DNA from: a bacterium
GTDB lineage: Bacteria; JAJVIF01
Length of the DNA stretch: 64,000 bases
Direction: 5' to 3'
NCBI GenBank assembly: GCA_022072165.1
Contig: JAJVIF010000003.1
Span: forward strand, 361,204-425,203
In this document: positions 43,431 through 53,488 of the stretch, piece by piece
Layout: each line of letters starts with the position of its first letter
Numbering within the stretch: position 1 is the first letter of the stretch
Translations under genes and position numbers: made by a program
Notes under the pieces: model-generated
Told to the model about the DNA's origin: nothing
What the model saw: only the letters and a program-made list of their open reading frames with translations
Database searches by the model: none

Positions 43431-44198
43431 TTACCGGTCATGGACCACGATGCGGGGCATGGAGGGGTAGTCATCCTCGCTGAGGAGCTCCCGGACCACC
43501 CCCTGAGGACCGGTCAGGACCCGCCAGGTGGTGACCCGGACCCCAGGCTTCCCGGGATGGACCAGGACCGATTCGGCGGTAGGACGCCCTCCCCGAAGGG
43601 TATCGGCGGCCCGAACCTCATGCACATCTGACACAAGGGAGACCGAAGTCGCGGGGGTCGCGGCTCCGAGGACCTCCACCACGACCTGTTGCCCCTGACG
43701 TCGCGCGGCAAAGCGGACCGGCCAGGGATGGGGGTTCCGGAGCTTGAGATCCAGGGTGTTGTAGGCCACCGCCGCATCCCGTCCGGGCGGGACATACCCC
43801 GGTGCAAAGTGATGCCGATGCCGTTCAGTGACTTCCAGCCCCGCCAGAAGAGCGGCGTTGTAGAGCGTGGTGGAGGTCTGGCAAACCCCACCCCCCATCG
43901 CCCAGACCAGCTGTCCGTTGTAGCTCACCGGCGCTTTGCGATAGCCCGCATCCTGCGACCAGGTACCGATGGTGTCGTTGAAGGAGAGTGTCGCGCCGGG
44001 TTCGAGCCGCACCCCATCGAGATGACGGAGGCTCTCCAGCGTGTTGTACCGCTGGTTGCGGGTGCGACCCTCCAGGGAAGTGGCATAGGCCGCGAGGCGG
44101 ACCTCCGGTTGTTCCTGACGCACCAACAGCCATGCGCCACCGGCCAGCAGGACGAGCGGCAGGAGGAGCACCAGCGCGGGGAGCCAACGGGGGGTCAT
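43431..44198 (-). CDS. VanW-family protein
   Basis: A 255-residue protein with an N-terminal membrane anchor or signal (8-25) and a VanW domain marked by LSFNDTIGTWSQDAGYRKAPV, GGGVCQTSTTLYNAALLAGL and PGRDAAVAYNTLDLKLRNP. VanW occurs in some vancomycin-resistance clusters but its activity is unknown; most members are not linked to resistance. It overlaps the alpha-2-macroglobulin gene by four bases, so it is the last gene of that operon. It lacks the N-terminal repeat domain of the other VanW protein at 52043. Confidence 0.92.
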   Translation of the reverse strand: MTPRWLPALVLLLPLVLLAGGAWLLVRQEQPEVRLAAYATSLEGRTRNQRYNTLESLRHLDGVRLEPGATLSFNDTIGTWSQDAGYRKAPVSYNGQLVWAMGGGVCQTSTTLYNAALLAGLEVTERHRHHFAPGYVPPGRDAAVAYNTLDLKLRNPHPWPVRFAARRQGQQVVVEVLGAATPATSVSLVSDVHEVRAADTLRGGRPTAESVLVHPGKPGVRVTTWRVLTGPQGVVRELLSEDDYPSMPRIVVHDR

Positions 44199-47100
44199 GG
44201 CGTGATCTCCAGCGTCAGGCCCTCGCTGGTGGCGCTGATCTGCGGGGCATACATCGCTTCCACCTGCGAGGGGAGCGCCTGCCAGCTGCCGGGTTGCTCC
44301 GCCCGGAGGAGATAAGAAAACTCGCGCTCGCCGGTGTGGAGGGTCCGGGCAAAGAAGGCGATATGGTCATCCCGCAGGTCGGTCTGGGCCCACCAGTGCA
44401 TCCAGCTCCAGCGATCTTCCGGCGCGGTCCGCTCGATGCACTCGAAGCCGCCCGGCAGGGGGTCCCGGAGCATGATGAACTCGCGATCCGTATCTGAGGT
44501 GATGGTCACGACACAACGGAGAATGTCCCCCGCTTTGAAACGGGTCGCGGGCTTCGGCGCGGGGAGGAGACGCTGGTTGCCATCGGCATCGCGGCGCACC
44601 TGCAGCAGGTAGTACTCCCGTCGCACTGTCAGCTGCGATCCCAGGGGTCGCGCCTTCAGGACCGGCTCCGCCACCACCTGGGTAATGCCCGCACTGTAGA
44701 AGCAGGGGCTGGACGAATCGGTTTTGCTCAGCGTGATTTCGTTCTGACCCGGTCGCAACTGGCTGGTGGGAATTTGCAGCAGGAACGGGGTCAGGGAAAG
44801 CCCGGCATCGTAGCTCTGGGTGCTGATGACCGCGCCGTTGAGGCTGATGGTAATGGTGTCGGCGACATTCCCAGCCCCGGTCCGCTGGAGATAGCGACTC
44901 AGGGCGTTGATGGTGATGGCGGTATCGCGGGTAGAGGTCCAGTAGGCCCCGCGACGCTGACGCTCCAGGTAGGTGATGACTTCCGGAATCAGCTGGTCCC
45001 GGGGATTGGCGGTCACGAGGGCCAGGAGTCCCTGGGCGGTGGTCTCGACACCCCACCAGGCTTCTTCCCAGGAGGCGGCGCCATCGGGAGTCCGGACCGC
45101 TTGTTGCGCGAGTCGCGCCGCCAGGGCCTCGGCCCGGGGCTGATCGCGCAGCGCCTGGGCGATGATGATGCCGGAGCTGAGCTGCGCGGGAGTCGTGAGC
45201 TTGCTGTAGAAGTCGGGACCAATGAAGCCACGGACCGCATCGGTCTCGCCGTGCAACGCCAGCGCTCGCAGCAGGAAGAGGCGTCCGCCCCGATGCAGAC
45301 TCAGGCTCTCTTCGGAGTTGTTGCGCTCCAGAAAGCCCCGAACCCACTGGAGGCCATCGCGCACCATGGATCGTGGCGCGGGATACCCCGCCTCGGCGGC
45401 GCGGGCGCAGCCTTCCAGAACATAAGCGGTCATCCAGGGATCCGACTCGTCATATTCCCACCAGCCCCAGCCGCCATCATCGTGCTGGAAGCGTTGCAGT
45501 CGCGCATAGGACTTCGCGACGATATCCGGAAGGGCCGCAGCGATGGGCGGTGCGGGGAGGTCGAGGCGGCTCAGGGCATCGGCGGCCAGGACCGATGGCA
45601 AGAAGCGGCTCATGGTCTGCTCGGTACAGCCGTAGGGATACCCGATGAGGTAGTCGAGGGCGTTGAGGAGGCTGTGGGCCAGCGTCGGGGTGAGGGCGAG
45701 TTCGATGCCGCCTGATTCACGGATCGCATCGGGTTCCAGCGTGAAGGTGAAGGTGGTGGAGTCCGAGAACTGTCCGCCGGTCCGGGCACGCTGGACATAG
45801 CCCCGGGGCTGGATGGGGACTCGCTGCATGACGCCATCGGTGAGGCCGCCAGCTTTCGCTGTCACCGTGAAGCTGGCATCGCCGGGGGTCGGGCAGGTGA
45901 TGGGCCAGCGGACTGCGGTCGGTGTGCCAGGCGGAAGGGTCAGCGTCTGCGATGCCTCCCCGTTGAGCTTAGCGATGGTGGTCTCTGCCGTGGTGTTGAC
46001 CTGCAGCGGAGACTCGGTTTCGTTATGCAGGACCGCGATGAGCTCGGTGGTGTCCTGCTGCGTGAAGGTCCGGGGCAACTGGAGCCGGATCATCAGGTCC
46101 TTGCGGGCGCGGAGCTTGTGAGTCGCCATCCCGACCCGGCTGTCAGCGGAGAGGGCGACTGCGGTCGCCCGCCACTGGGTCAGGTTGTCGGGGAGGGTCA
46201 CGGTGACTTCGGCGAGCCCCTGGGCATTGGTCATGATGGCGGGCATCCAGGCGGCGGTATCGAGGAACCGGGTCCGGATGTCGGCGTTGATGCTCCCCTT
46301 GTCGCCCCCATCGAGGTAGATCGGCGCGAAGGAATAAGCGGTGCTGACACTGTTCCAGCGCCGGGGATAGAGCGCTCCGAGAGGGTTGGTCTGATCCTCA
46401 CGGAGGGCAAAGATGGACTCATCCACGATCCCGAGGGCGACTTCTGCCGCGAGAGGCGCACCCGAAGCATCGGTGGTCCGAAGGGAGTAGGTCACGGTAT
46501 CGCCGGGCTTCACGACCTGCTGCGGGGTTTCGATGGCGACCTGGATTTCACGAATCGTGGTGTCGATCCGGAGCTGAGCGCTCGCCTGCAGCAATTCCCG
46601 GTTCTGGACCTGCGTGAGACTGACATAGACATTGGGGAGCCAGGCCGCCTCGATGGGGAGGGGAATCAGGCTGGAGTCTTTGCCGATGGTGATGACCTGG
46701 GCATGCCAGATACGGTCAGACTCGACGGTGAGCAGCAGCTGTTCGCCAGCCTCAGCGCCGGAGAGAAGGAGCTGGGCGGTGTCACCGACCGCGTAGGAGG
46801 GGAAGTCGGGCTGGATGCGGAGGGTCCGCTGATGCTGGCCCCCGGGGAGGGGACTCCCATCGGTGATCCAGCACCAGGCCCGGGCGATGGCGGGCCGTCC
46901 GCGATCATCCTTCGCCTGCACCCGAATCACTAACTCGCCCTGCGACGCAGCGCGCACCCTCCCGGTGGCGGTGCCATCGGCTCCGATGGTGAGGACCTCG
47001 CTGCCGCCGGGTTCTTCGCGACGAGTCCAGCGCTTGGTCCGGGCATCCTCTTCCCAGACTTCATAGCCCCACTGCACGGTCACCTGTTGCTGCGACGACA

Positions 47101-48922
47101 GGGGCTGTCCATCGTGACGTTTCGCCGACACGGTGTACGGAATGTCGCTGCCGGGCGGGGCGACCCAGCGGTCCGGGCTCACCTGGACCGCCAGCGTGCT
47201 GTGGGTAACGAGAAAGGTTCCCTTGCCTTCGTAGTACTTCCCGCCCTCATCGACCACGGAAGCAGTGAGGTTGTAGCGGTAGTCGTTGTCGGCGAGCCAG
47301 TACTGCTCAGCATCGGGGTCAGGAATCGTGGCGGGGATGCGGAACTTCGCAACCCCGTTGTTGTCGGTCGTCGCGGTGAGGGACTCCACAAACTCGCCGC
47401 CGGTGTCCCAGCCGCTGTCCCAGGCTTCGAGGGCGAAGGGATCGTGCCAGGTGGGGGTTCGCAGAACATAGAGCGACACCTCGGCGTTGGGGACCGGTCC
47501 GCCGAAGTAGTACTCCGCCTGCACCGACACTTCACAGCTCTCGCCGGTCACGACAAACGGAGCTTGCGGCAGGACCCTCACGACATACTCCGGCTTGCGA
47601 TACGCCGCGACCTCCACCGGGTAACTCTCTTCATTGCCATCACTCTGAATGTTCAGGTAGTAGATACCTGTAGGGGCTTCCGCATTGAGAGTGACCTCGC
47701 CATGGAAGGTTCCGATGGCCGAGAGGGTATGGGCGTTCGCCGCGACCAGGTTGTCCTCGAAGTCCCGCAGTTCCACCAGGACCGCTCTGGCGCGGGGGAG
47801 GCCGTAGCCATCGGGGTTCCGCTTCCGGGCCAGGCCGCGATAAGCAATGGTGTGTCCGGGCCGATAGATGGGGCGGTCGGTATGGAGCCAGAGCTTGAGG
47901 GGTTCCCCGGCAGGGGTGCCATCATCCCAGCCGGTCCAGAGTCCCAGCAGTGCCCGGGAGTCGCCGAGTTCCGCATAGAGTCCGATGCGGGAGCCCCCTC
48001 CCGCGGGCATCGTGGCCCGCAGGAGGCCATCGGGACCGGTCACACCGAGGCGCTTCGGGACATCGTCGGACTGCGCAAAAACGGTCGCGCCCTGCACCGG
48101 CTGACCCGTATCAAGGCGGGTCACCCAGGTGAGGAGTTCGTCATCGGTGGACTTGCTCACCAGGGCGAGGTCGGTGACTTCGAGGAAGGTCCCCTGCTGC
48201 TGGCCCCAGGCGGAGCAGTTGACGTAGTAGATGCCGGGGGGGAGAACCGGCAGGGTGACCCGTTCGGCAAAGCCCCCTTCCGGGTCGCGCTCGCGCAGGG
48301 TGTAGGTGAAGGAGTCGTGCTGTGTGATTGCGGCGGCGTTGGTATTGAACGACCGGTCCCACTGTCCTTCTACCGCTACGGACAGCTCCTGCCAGTACAG
48401 CTCCTCGATGCTGCCGGAAGCGGCGAGGGTGTTGAAGTCGATCTGCCAGATCGTGAAATCCAGCGAGGCATCCGGACCGAAACCATGCGCCCGGACCTCT
48501 GGGGCCACCTGTGGGGCATAGATACGCTGGCTCGCATAGAGCTCGATGCGCGGGGGATCCGGGACCAGCTCCAGTTGCGCAGATGCCAGTTCCCCTTCGG
48601 CGATAGTGACCTGGACCGCCGGCCCGTGATGATGACGTCCGCTCCCTTCAAGTTGCCAGACCCCCTCCTGGAGTCCCCGCAGATGAAAGCGCCCCTGATC
48701 GTCGGTGCGGGTCCGCCGGGCATCGGGGAGTTCCTCGGTGACCACGAAAACCGGTCGCGCCCAGATCGTGACCCCCGCTGCGGGGGCCTGCCCCTCTTCC
48801 TTCAATGCGAGTCCCTGGATGCTCCCCACTGGAATCTCGTCCTGGAACGAAAAGCAGAGCGCCAGCAGGAGCGCCACCACGGACGCCGCCAGGCTGATGA
48901 CCCGGCCCAGATGTCCGGTCAT
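44195..48922 (-). CDS. Bacterial alpha-2-macroglobulin
   Basis: A 1575-residue exported protein with an N-terminal anchor (about 8-25) and a row of macroglobulin-like beta domains (HTDRPIYRPGHTIAYRG marks one). Near residue 1097 is the thioester motif GCTEQ, followed by an alpha/alpha toroid (DDGGWGWWEYDESDPWMTAYVLEG). Bacterial alpha-2-macroglobulins trap attacking proteases at the cell surface by covalent linkage. Many are paired with penicillin-binding protein PbpC; here the partners are a polytopic membrane protein and a VanW protein, each overlapping by four bases. Confidence 0.93.
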   Translation of the reverse strand: MTGHLGRVISLAASVVALLLALCFSFQDEIPVGSIQGLALKEEGQAPAAGVTIWARPVFVVTEELPDARRTRTDDQGRFHLRGLQEGVWQLEGSGRHHHGPAVQVTIAEGELASAQLELVPDPPRIELYASQRIYAPQVAPEVRAHGFGPDASLDFTIWQIDFNTLAASGSIEELYWQELSVAVEGQWDRSFNTNAAAITQHDSFTYTLRERDPEGGFAERVTLPVLPPGIYYVNCSAWGQQQGTFLEVTDLALVSKSTDDELLTWVTRLDTGQPVQGATVFAQSDDVPKRLGVTGPDGLLRATMPAGGGSRIGLYAELGDSRALLGLWTGWDDGTPAGEPLKLWLHTDRPIYRPGHTIAYRGLARKRNPDGYGLPRARAVLVELRDFEDNLVAANAHTLSAIGTFHGEVTLNAEAPTGIYYLNIQSDGNEESYPVEVAAYRKPEYVVRVLPQAPFVVTGESCEVSVQAEYYFGGPVPNAEVSLYVLRTPTWHDPFALEAWDSGWDTGGEFVESLTATTDNNGVAKFRIPATIPDPDAEQYWLADNDYRYNLTASVVDEGGKYYEGKGTFLVTHSTLAVQVSPDRWVAPPGSDIPYTVSAKRHDGQPLSSQQQVTVQWGYEVWEEDARTKRWTRREEPGGSEVLTIGADGTATGRVRAASQGELVIRVQAKDDRGRPAIARAWCWITDGSPLPGGQHQRTLRIQPDFPSYAVGDTAQLLLSGAEAGEQLLLTVESDRIWHAQVITIGKDSSLIPLPIEAAWLPNVYVSLTQVQNRELLQASAQLRIDTTIREIQVAIETPQQVVKPGDTVTYSLRTTDASGAPLAAEVALGIVDESIFALREDQTNPLGALYPRRWNSVSTAYSFAPIYLDGGDKGSINADIRTRFLDTAAWMPAIMTNAQGLAEVTVTLPDNLTQWRATAVALSADSRVGMATHKLRARKDLMIRLQLPRTFTQQDTTELIAVLHNETESPLQVNTTAETTIAKLNGEASQTLTLPPGTPTAVRWPITCPTPGDASFTVTAKAGGLTDGVMQRVPIQPRGYVQRARTGGQFSDSTTFTFTLEPDAIRESGGIELALTPTLAHSLLNALDYLIGYPYGCTEQTMSRFLPSVLAADALSRLDLPAPPIAAALPDIVAKSYARLQRFQHDDGGWGWWEYDESDPWMTAYVLEGCARAAEAGYPAPRSMVRDGLQWVRGFLERNNSEESLSLHRGGRLFLLRALALHGETDAVRGFIGPDFYSKLTTPAQLSSGIIIAQALRDQPRAEALAARLAQQAVRTPDGAASWEEAWWGVETTAQGLLALVTANPRDQLIPEVITYLERQRRGAYWTSTRDTAITINALSRYLQRTGAGNVADTITISLNGAVISTQSYDAGLSLTPFLLQIPTSQLRPGQNEITLSKTDSSSPCFYSAGITQVVAEPVLKARPLGSQLTVRREYYLLQVRRDADGNQRLLPAPKPATRFKAGDILRCVVTITSDTDREFIMLRDPLPGGFECIERTAPEDRWSWMHWWAQTDLRDDHIAFFARTLHTGEREFSYLLRAEQPGSWQALPSQVEAMYAPQISATSEGLTLEITP

Positions 48923-50325
48923 GGAGCCACCTCTTCTACGGCCGGTGCTGGAGTTGGTTTGCGGAACGCCAGGGGGAGTGCGAGCAGGAACCCTGCGCCT
49001 CCCAGCAGGAGGAGCCAGCTGATTTTTTCATCGCGGGTCAGCAGGAATGCTTCCGGACGGAGCATGACAGTGAGGAATGCTGTCGCGACCGTCAGTGGAG
49101 CCATCCCGAGGACCGGACGAGCCACCGGATGTCCGGTCAGGGCGACAAACGGCGCGAGGGCGGCACCGGCGAGGAATCCGGTAGCCGCACGATCCGCGAG
49201 GAGAAGGGGGGTCGCGCTGGCGATGAGGAGTCCGAGTCCCGCCACTGGAAGCCAGTACCAGGGACCCTGGGGATCGTCCTCGGCGGCCTCGCTCTGGAGT
49301 GCGAGGAGGGCGGGGAGTCCGGCGCCAAGCAGGAGTCCGATCAGGACATAGTGCTGATTGGGATTCAGGGTGGCCTGGAGCGTGCCGCCATATTCCTGGA
49401 GGACGCGATGCCACGCCAGGATCACCAGGGGGCTGGCAGCCAGCAGGGCGTCAGGACGCTGGCAGAGCACCAGCACCCCACAGGCGACGAGGGCCACCAG
49501 GGCGAGGCCGGTCCCCTGGGCGAGTCCGAAGGCAATGGTGCCGACCGTGATCGCGATGAGACATCCGAGTAGTGCGGGGCCGGGTGCTGGACGTTCCTGC
49601 CCCGGGACGAGCAGCACGAGGATCAGGGTCGAGGCCGCGGCGATGGCGGCAAGGAGGAGGGGCTGCGGCAGCGCGACATAGCCCGCGATGGCATAGCCGC
49701 CGGCGGCAGCGAGGAGGAACGACACCGGCAAGACGATCTGGCGTCCTGCGCTCCCGATCAGCGTGATCCCCCGCGCAATGAGGGCCACCAACAGGAGCAG
49801 CGCCAGGGCGAGCGTGGCGAGTTGCGCCATTCGAGGCTCAGGACGCTGGGCGGCCAGCAGGAGGAGTCCGCCAGCGCTGGCGATGAGGAGGGTCGCTTCG
49901 GCGGCGATCCGTCGCCCGGGGTCGTGGGCGAGGCCGGTCAGCAGGCCGCTCGCGATGATGGCGCTGGCAATGGCCGGAGCCCAGGCGGCATGCGGGAGCA
50001 GGGCGAGTCCGGACACCAAGAATCCCGCCGCGCCGCAGGCGATCAGCCCGCCGGAAGCGGTGGGTCGCTGAGCGGCGAGGAGGACCAGGAGCGTCACGAG
50101 ACCCCCAGCGGCTATGCCGAGGGTCACCCAGCGTCCTGCGGGAAGTCCGCCCAGACCGATGGCTGATCCGGCAAGGAGGAGGCCGAAGGCGACCAGCAAC
50201 GGGATCCAGGGGAGTGGTCGGGGTGGCGGTGATGGATCAGTGGACTGGTCAGCGGCCGGCGGAGGAAGCAGGGCGAGCCCCCAGGCGATCACACTCAACA
50301 GCAGCACAAGCAGAGGCAGCACCAT
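48919..50325 (-). CDS. Polytopic membrane protein in the alpha-2-macroglobulin operon
   Basis: A 468-residue, very Leu/Ala/Gly-rich protein with roughly 13 predicted membrane helices and short loops. Only two hydrophilic loops stand out: PPAADQSTDPSPPPRP near the N terminus and LQSEAAEDDPQGPWYW near 340. No transporter or enzyme motif is recognised. It is the first gene of the operon and overlaps the macroglobulin gene by four bases, which hints at a shared envelope function. Confidence 0.85.
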   Translation of the reverse strand: MVLPLLVLLLSVIAWGLALLPPPAADQSTDPSPPPRPLPWIPLLVAFGLLLAGSAIGLGGLPAGRWVTLGIAAGGLVTLLVLLAAQRPTASGGLIACGAAGFLVSGLALLPHAAWAPAIASAIIASGLLTGLAHDPGRRIAAEATLLIASAGGLLLLAAQRPEPRMAQLATLALALLLLVALIARGITLIGSAGRQIVLPVSFLLAAAGGYAIAGYVALPQPLLLAAIAAASTLILVLLVPGQERPAPGPALLGCLIAITVGTIAFGLAQGTGLALVALVACGVLVLCQRPDALLAASPLVILAWHRVLQEYGGTLQATLNPNQHYVLIGLLLGAGLPALLALQSEAAEDDPQGPWYWLPVAGLGLLIASATPLLLADRAATGFLAGAALAPFVALTGHPVARPVLGMAPLTVATAFLTVMLRPEAFLLTRDEKISWLLLLGGAGFLLALPLAFRKPTPAPAVEEVAP

Positions 50326-50333
50326 GGGGTCCC

Positions 50334-50378
50334 TCCCTGGATGTCCCGCTCAAAAGATGACGAGCGGGAAGCCAGGGA
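50334..50378. repeat. Inverted repeat between two minus-strand genes
   Basis: Arms TCCCTGG-ATG-TCCCGCTC and GAGCGGGA-AG-CCAGGGA form a long hairpin around AAAAGATGAC. It lies between the GGDEF gene's stop and the polytopic protein's start. No T-run follows on either strand, so it is a weak terminator or a site of unknown use. Confidence 0.55.
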
Positions 50379-50380
50379 GA

Positions 50381-51880
50381 TTATGCGCCAGTCGTGATGG
50401 AGGTGTAGGACCCCAGCATCACCCGATTGCGGCCGGAATGTTTCGCTTCATACAGGGCAGCATCGGCGGCGGCGAGAAGCGCTTCGGCATCGCAGTCCCC
50501 GGATCCATCCCAGGTGGCGACTCCCACGGAGACCGTGCATCGCAACGGGACGTTCCCTTCCACTGGTGTGAAGGCGTGACTCTCGATGGCGTGGCGGAGG
50601 CGCTCGGCGACGATGAGCCCACCTTCGCTGTTGGTTTCCGGCAGGAGGACTGCATATTCCTCGCCTCCCAGCCTCCCGGGAACGTCGATGGCGCGGAGGG
50701 AGTCCTGGAAGATGCGCGCGGTTTCCTTCAGGACCCAGTCGCCCTGCTGATGCCCGTAGGTGTCGTTCACTTTTTTGAAGAAGTCGATGTCTGAGAGCAG
50801 CATGGTCAGCGCCTTGCCGTTGCGTCGATGCCGGACCACTTCTTCCCGGGCCCGCTCGAAGAACGCCCTGCGGTTGTAGAGCTGCGTCAGCTCATCGATG
50901 CGGGAGAGGTTTTGCACACGCTGGTAGAGCAGCGCGCTGGCGAGGGCGAGGGTGATCTGCTGGGCAAGCAAGCCGAGTGTCCGCAGGTAGTAGTCACGAC
51001 GGGAGAAGGCTTTGCTGGTCTGGAGCCCGATGACCCCCAGCATGTCCTCATCCGCCTGGAGGGGGACCGCGAAGAAGGCGGGGGAGTCCTCGCTTGGCTG
51101 CGATCCGCCGGGAAAAACCCCAAGGGGGAGCTCGGTGAGCTTGCCGCTGAAGTCCATGAGCCCCGAGAAAATTTCCGCCTGCTCCAGCATCGCTTCCTGG
51201 AATTCCGGATCGGCCTCGGGTGTCCGGCCCCCCCGGATGGAATAGAGGGTCCGGGTTTCATAGAGATAGAGCCCGGCCCGATCAAACTCCAGGACATCGC
51301 CGCAAAGGAGTAAAAGCTCCATGATCAGCGTGGGGAGGTCGTGGAGCTTGGTGCTGGTGACCGCCAGGGCCCGGAGGATGGTCCGCTCGAGCAACGTGTC
51401 CTTGAGCTGCCCGGCGATTCGGGGGAGGAGCTTTTCCGCCGTGAAGTCCCAGGCGAGGCGGGCGCTGACCTCCGGCGGCAGGGGTGTGAGGACCGGGCGC
51501 TCCAGCAAGGGCCGCAACCGCTCCAGGACCTCGGGGGAGTCGAAGGGGGTGCCATCGGAGAGGGACAAGTGGAGATCGGCGTCGGTTTCGTGGCTGAGCA
51601 ACTCATCCAGGCGATGCCCGTGGAAATAGATCAGGACCACCGGGAGTTTGGCGATCTGGCCTTCCTGACGCAGCAACTGACACACCTGGAGCCCGGAAAG
51701 TCCGGGCATATCGGCGGTCAGCAGGACCAGCCGGGGGAGCTGCCGCGCGATTTCCATCAGGGCTGACTGACCATCGGGCACCCATTTCACGGGCCAGGCG
51801 TGTTGCAGCGCATCGGCCAGCGCTGGGGCGTGGCGGGGGTCAGGGGTGACAACCAGGATCGGGGGGGCGGTGTGGTCCAC
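50381..51880 (-). CDS. Diguanylate cyclase with receiver-like and GAF-like domains
   Basis: A 499-residue soluble protein. Residues of about 7-125 fold like a receiver domain, but the phospho-acceptor position in LVLLTADMPG is Thr where Asp is expected, so phosphorylation is doubtful. A GAF-like sensor domain follows (about 170-320). The C-terminal GGDEF domain (about 330-490) has the active signature RLGGEEY, DELTQLYNRRAFF and DIDFFKKVNDTYGH. It should make cyclic di-GMP. The product may control the Tad-like pili suggested by the CpaE-like gene at 61160; that link is inference. Confidence 0.92.
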   Translation of the reverse strand: MDHTAPPILVVTPDPRHAPALADALQHAWPVKWVPDGQSALMEIARQLPRLVLLTADMPGLSGLQVCQLLRQEGQIAKLPVVLIYFHGHRLDELLSHETDADLHLSLSDGTPFDSPEVLERLRPLLERPVLTPLPPEVSARLAWDFTAEKLLPRIAGQLKDTLLERTILRALAVTSTKLHDLPTLIMELLLLCGDVLEFDRAGLYLYETRTLYSIRGGRTPEADPEFQEAMLEQAEIFSGLMDFSGKLTELPLGVFPGGSQPSEDSPAFFAVPLQADEDMLGVIGLQTSKAFSRRDYYLRTLGLLAQQITLALASALLYQRVQNLSRIDELTQLYNRRAFFERAREEVVRHRRNGKALTMLLSDIDFFKKVNDTYGHQQGDWVLKETARIFQDSLRAIDVPGRLGGEEYAVLLPETNSEGGLIVAERLRHAIESHAFTPVEGNVPLRCTVSVGVATWDGSGDCDAEALLAAADAALYEAKHSGRNRVMLGSYTSITTGA

Positions 51881-52042
51881 GGGGTACGCTGCTTAGTATC
51901 GGCTCAAAGAGGGCAGGTCTTGCGCGATCTCTCCGGGGGTGATATGCGATAAGGGTTAGGACCATCCGGCAAAGTGGCATAACGGCTGCTCGCCAGCGGC
52001 AGGTCGCGACCACCCTCCCGGATCTGAAAGGCATTGTCCCCC

Positions 52043-53488
52043 ATGACCGCCCCCGCTCCCACCCTTACCTTCGCGCTTGGCGGGCTTTTGCTCGCCGGAG
52101 CGGTGGGGGGGGTGCTGGCGAGCCCGGTGGCAGCTTCCAGTCCGCAGGGATGGCTCCTGAGCCGGGGAAGTCAGGTAGCGGGCATCGATGTGAGCGGATT
52201 GACGCCTGCCGATGCCGCCGCCCATCTGGGGCTGCTGTGGGAAGACTTCGCGAAGAAGCCCTGGGTCCTGGAGGCGGGGAGCCAGACTCTGGAGGTCCGG
52301 CCTGCTGATTTTGGGCTCCAGCCATCACTCAGCAACCTCCAGCGTGCTTTAGAGGAGGCGCAGCCAGCCCCCAGGACCACCTGGGACCGACTGGTTCGCT
52401 GGGTCACTCCGCCGACCCCCGCCACCCTCGATTTCCCGGTCGTGCTGGATCAGACAGCGTTTGATGCCTGGATCGCAGCGGTCCGGCCGCAGGTGGAGCA
52501 GTCAGCGGTCGATGCCCGAATCGACTGGGAAGCCCGGCAGGTCATCCCGGATCAGACCGGGCGGTCTTTCGATGCCGGGCAATGGCAGGGCTTGCTGGAT
52601 GATGCGCTTCCCCGCCTGACGCCCCGCCAGGTCTCGCTTCCCGTAGTGGAAGCTCCTGCCATCGTGAAGGCGGCCTCGCTGGGAGCAGTCAATTTTGATG
52701 AAGTGTTCGCGTCATTCACCACGAAATTCGACATCGGCAAGCGGAGCCGGAGCCACAACATCGCGACCGCGGTCAAGAAGTGGCAGGGGGTCGTGATCCC
52801 TCCGCATGGTCGGGTCAGCTTCAACGAGACAGTGGGGCAGCGGACTGCCAAGAATGGGTACCTCCCGGCGCCGGTCTATGAAAATCGGCGAGTCAGCGAG
52901 GGACTGGGGGGCGGGATTTGCCAGGTGAGCACGACGCTCTACAACGCCGGGCTGGAAGCCGGAATGAAAGTGATTTCCCGGGGGGGGCATAGCCGGCCTT
53001 GCAGCTACGCCCCGCCTGGTCGGGATGCGACAGTCGACTGGCCCACAAGGGACCTGGTGCTGGAAAATCCTTACGACTTCCCGCTGCTGGTCCACGCCGA
53101 GGCGGAAGGGGGGAAGGTGACCTTCCGGCTCTATGGCGATCCCGCCCGCCGCCCCGCCATCGCCCTGAGCGAGGAGGTCACCTGGCTGGGGGGGCCGGGG
53201 GAGCCGGACCTGGTGGTGGATCTCAATCTGCCGCCAGGAACCAAGAAGACGGAAGATGCCGGATTTGGCGGCCAGAAGATCGTGGTCACGCGGATCTGGG
53301 ATCCGGGATCGCCGCAGGAGCGCCGGGAAATCATCAGTACGGACCGGATTCATGCGCTGCGGGGGATCATCCGGTACAACCCGGGTCCGGATGGGGTGTA
53401 CGAACCGGTGCGGGTGGTGGATCCGGTGCCGGATCCGGAGGGGACCCCGGAGGGTGGTCCATCGGAGGACCCCGCAGTGCCGTTCTAG
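52043..53488 (+). CDS. VanW-family protein with N-terminal repeat domain
   Basis: A 481-residue exported protein with a hydrophobic N terminus ending near AVAAS. Residues of about 40-220 include IDVSGLTPADAAAHL and a domain of the kind placed before VanW in peptidoglycan-associated proteins. The VanW domain (about 250-350) shows VSFNETVGQRTAKNGYLPA, GGGICQVSTTLYNAGLEAGM and PPGRDATVDWP. The C-terminal tail is proline-rich. It is longer than the VanW protein at 43431, which has only the core. The ATG at 52043 is used; a TTG at 52034 is less likely. Confidence 0.92.
   Translation: MTAPAPTLTFALGGLLLAGAVGGVLASPVAASSPQGWLLSRGSQVAGIDVSGLTPADAAAHLGLLWEDFAKKPWVLEAGSQTLEVRPADFGLQPSLSNLQRALEEAQPAPRTTWDRLVRWVTPPTPATLDFPVVLDQTAFDAWIAAVRPQVEQSAVDARIDWEARQVIPDQTGRSFDAGQWQGLLDDALPRLTPRQVSLPVVEAPAIVKAASLGAVNFDEVFASFTTKFDIGKRSRSHNIATAVKKWQGVVIPPHGRVSFNETVGQRTAKNGYLPAPVYENRRVSEGLGGGICQVSTTLYNAGLEAGMKVISRGGHSRPCSYAPPGRDATVDWPTRDLVLENPYDFPLLVHAEAEGGKVTFRLYGDPARRPAIALSEEVTWLGGPGEPDLVVDLNLPPGTKKTEDAGFGGQKIVVTRIWDPGSPQERREIISTDRIHALRGIIRYNPGPDGVYEPVRVVDPVPDPEGTPEGGPSEDPAVPF

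Noticed and set aside
47087..49351. A 754-residue plus-strand frame inside the alpha-2-macroglobulin gene
   Set aside because: It is a shadow of the well-supported minus-strand gene and matches nothing.
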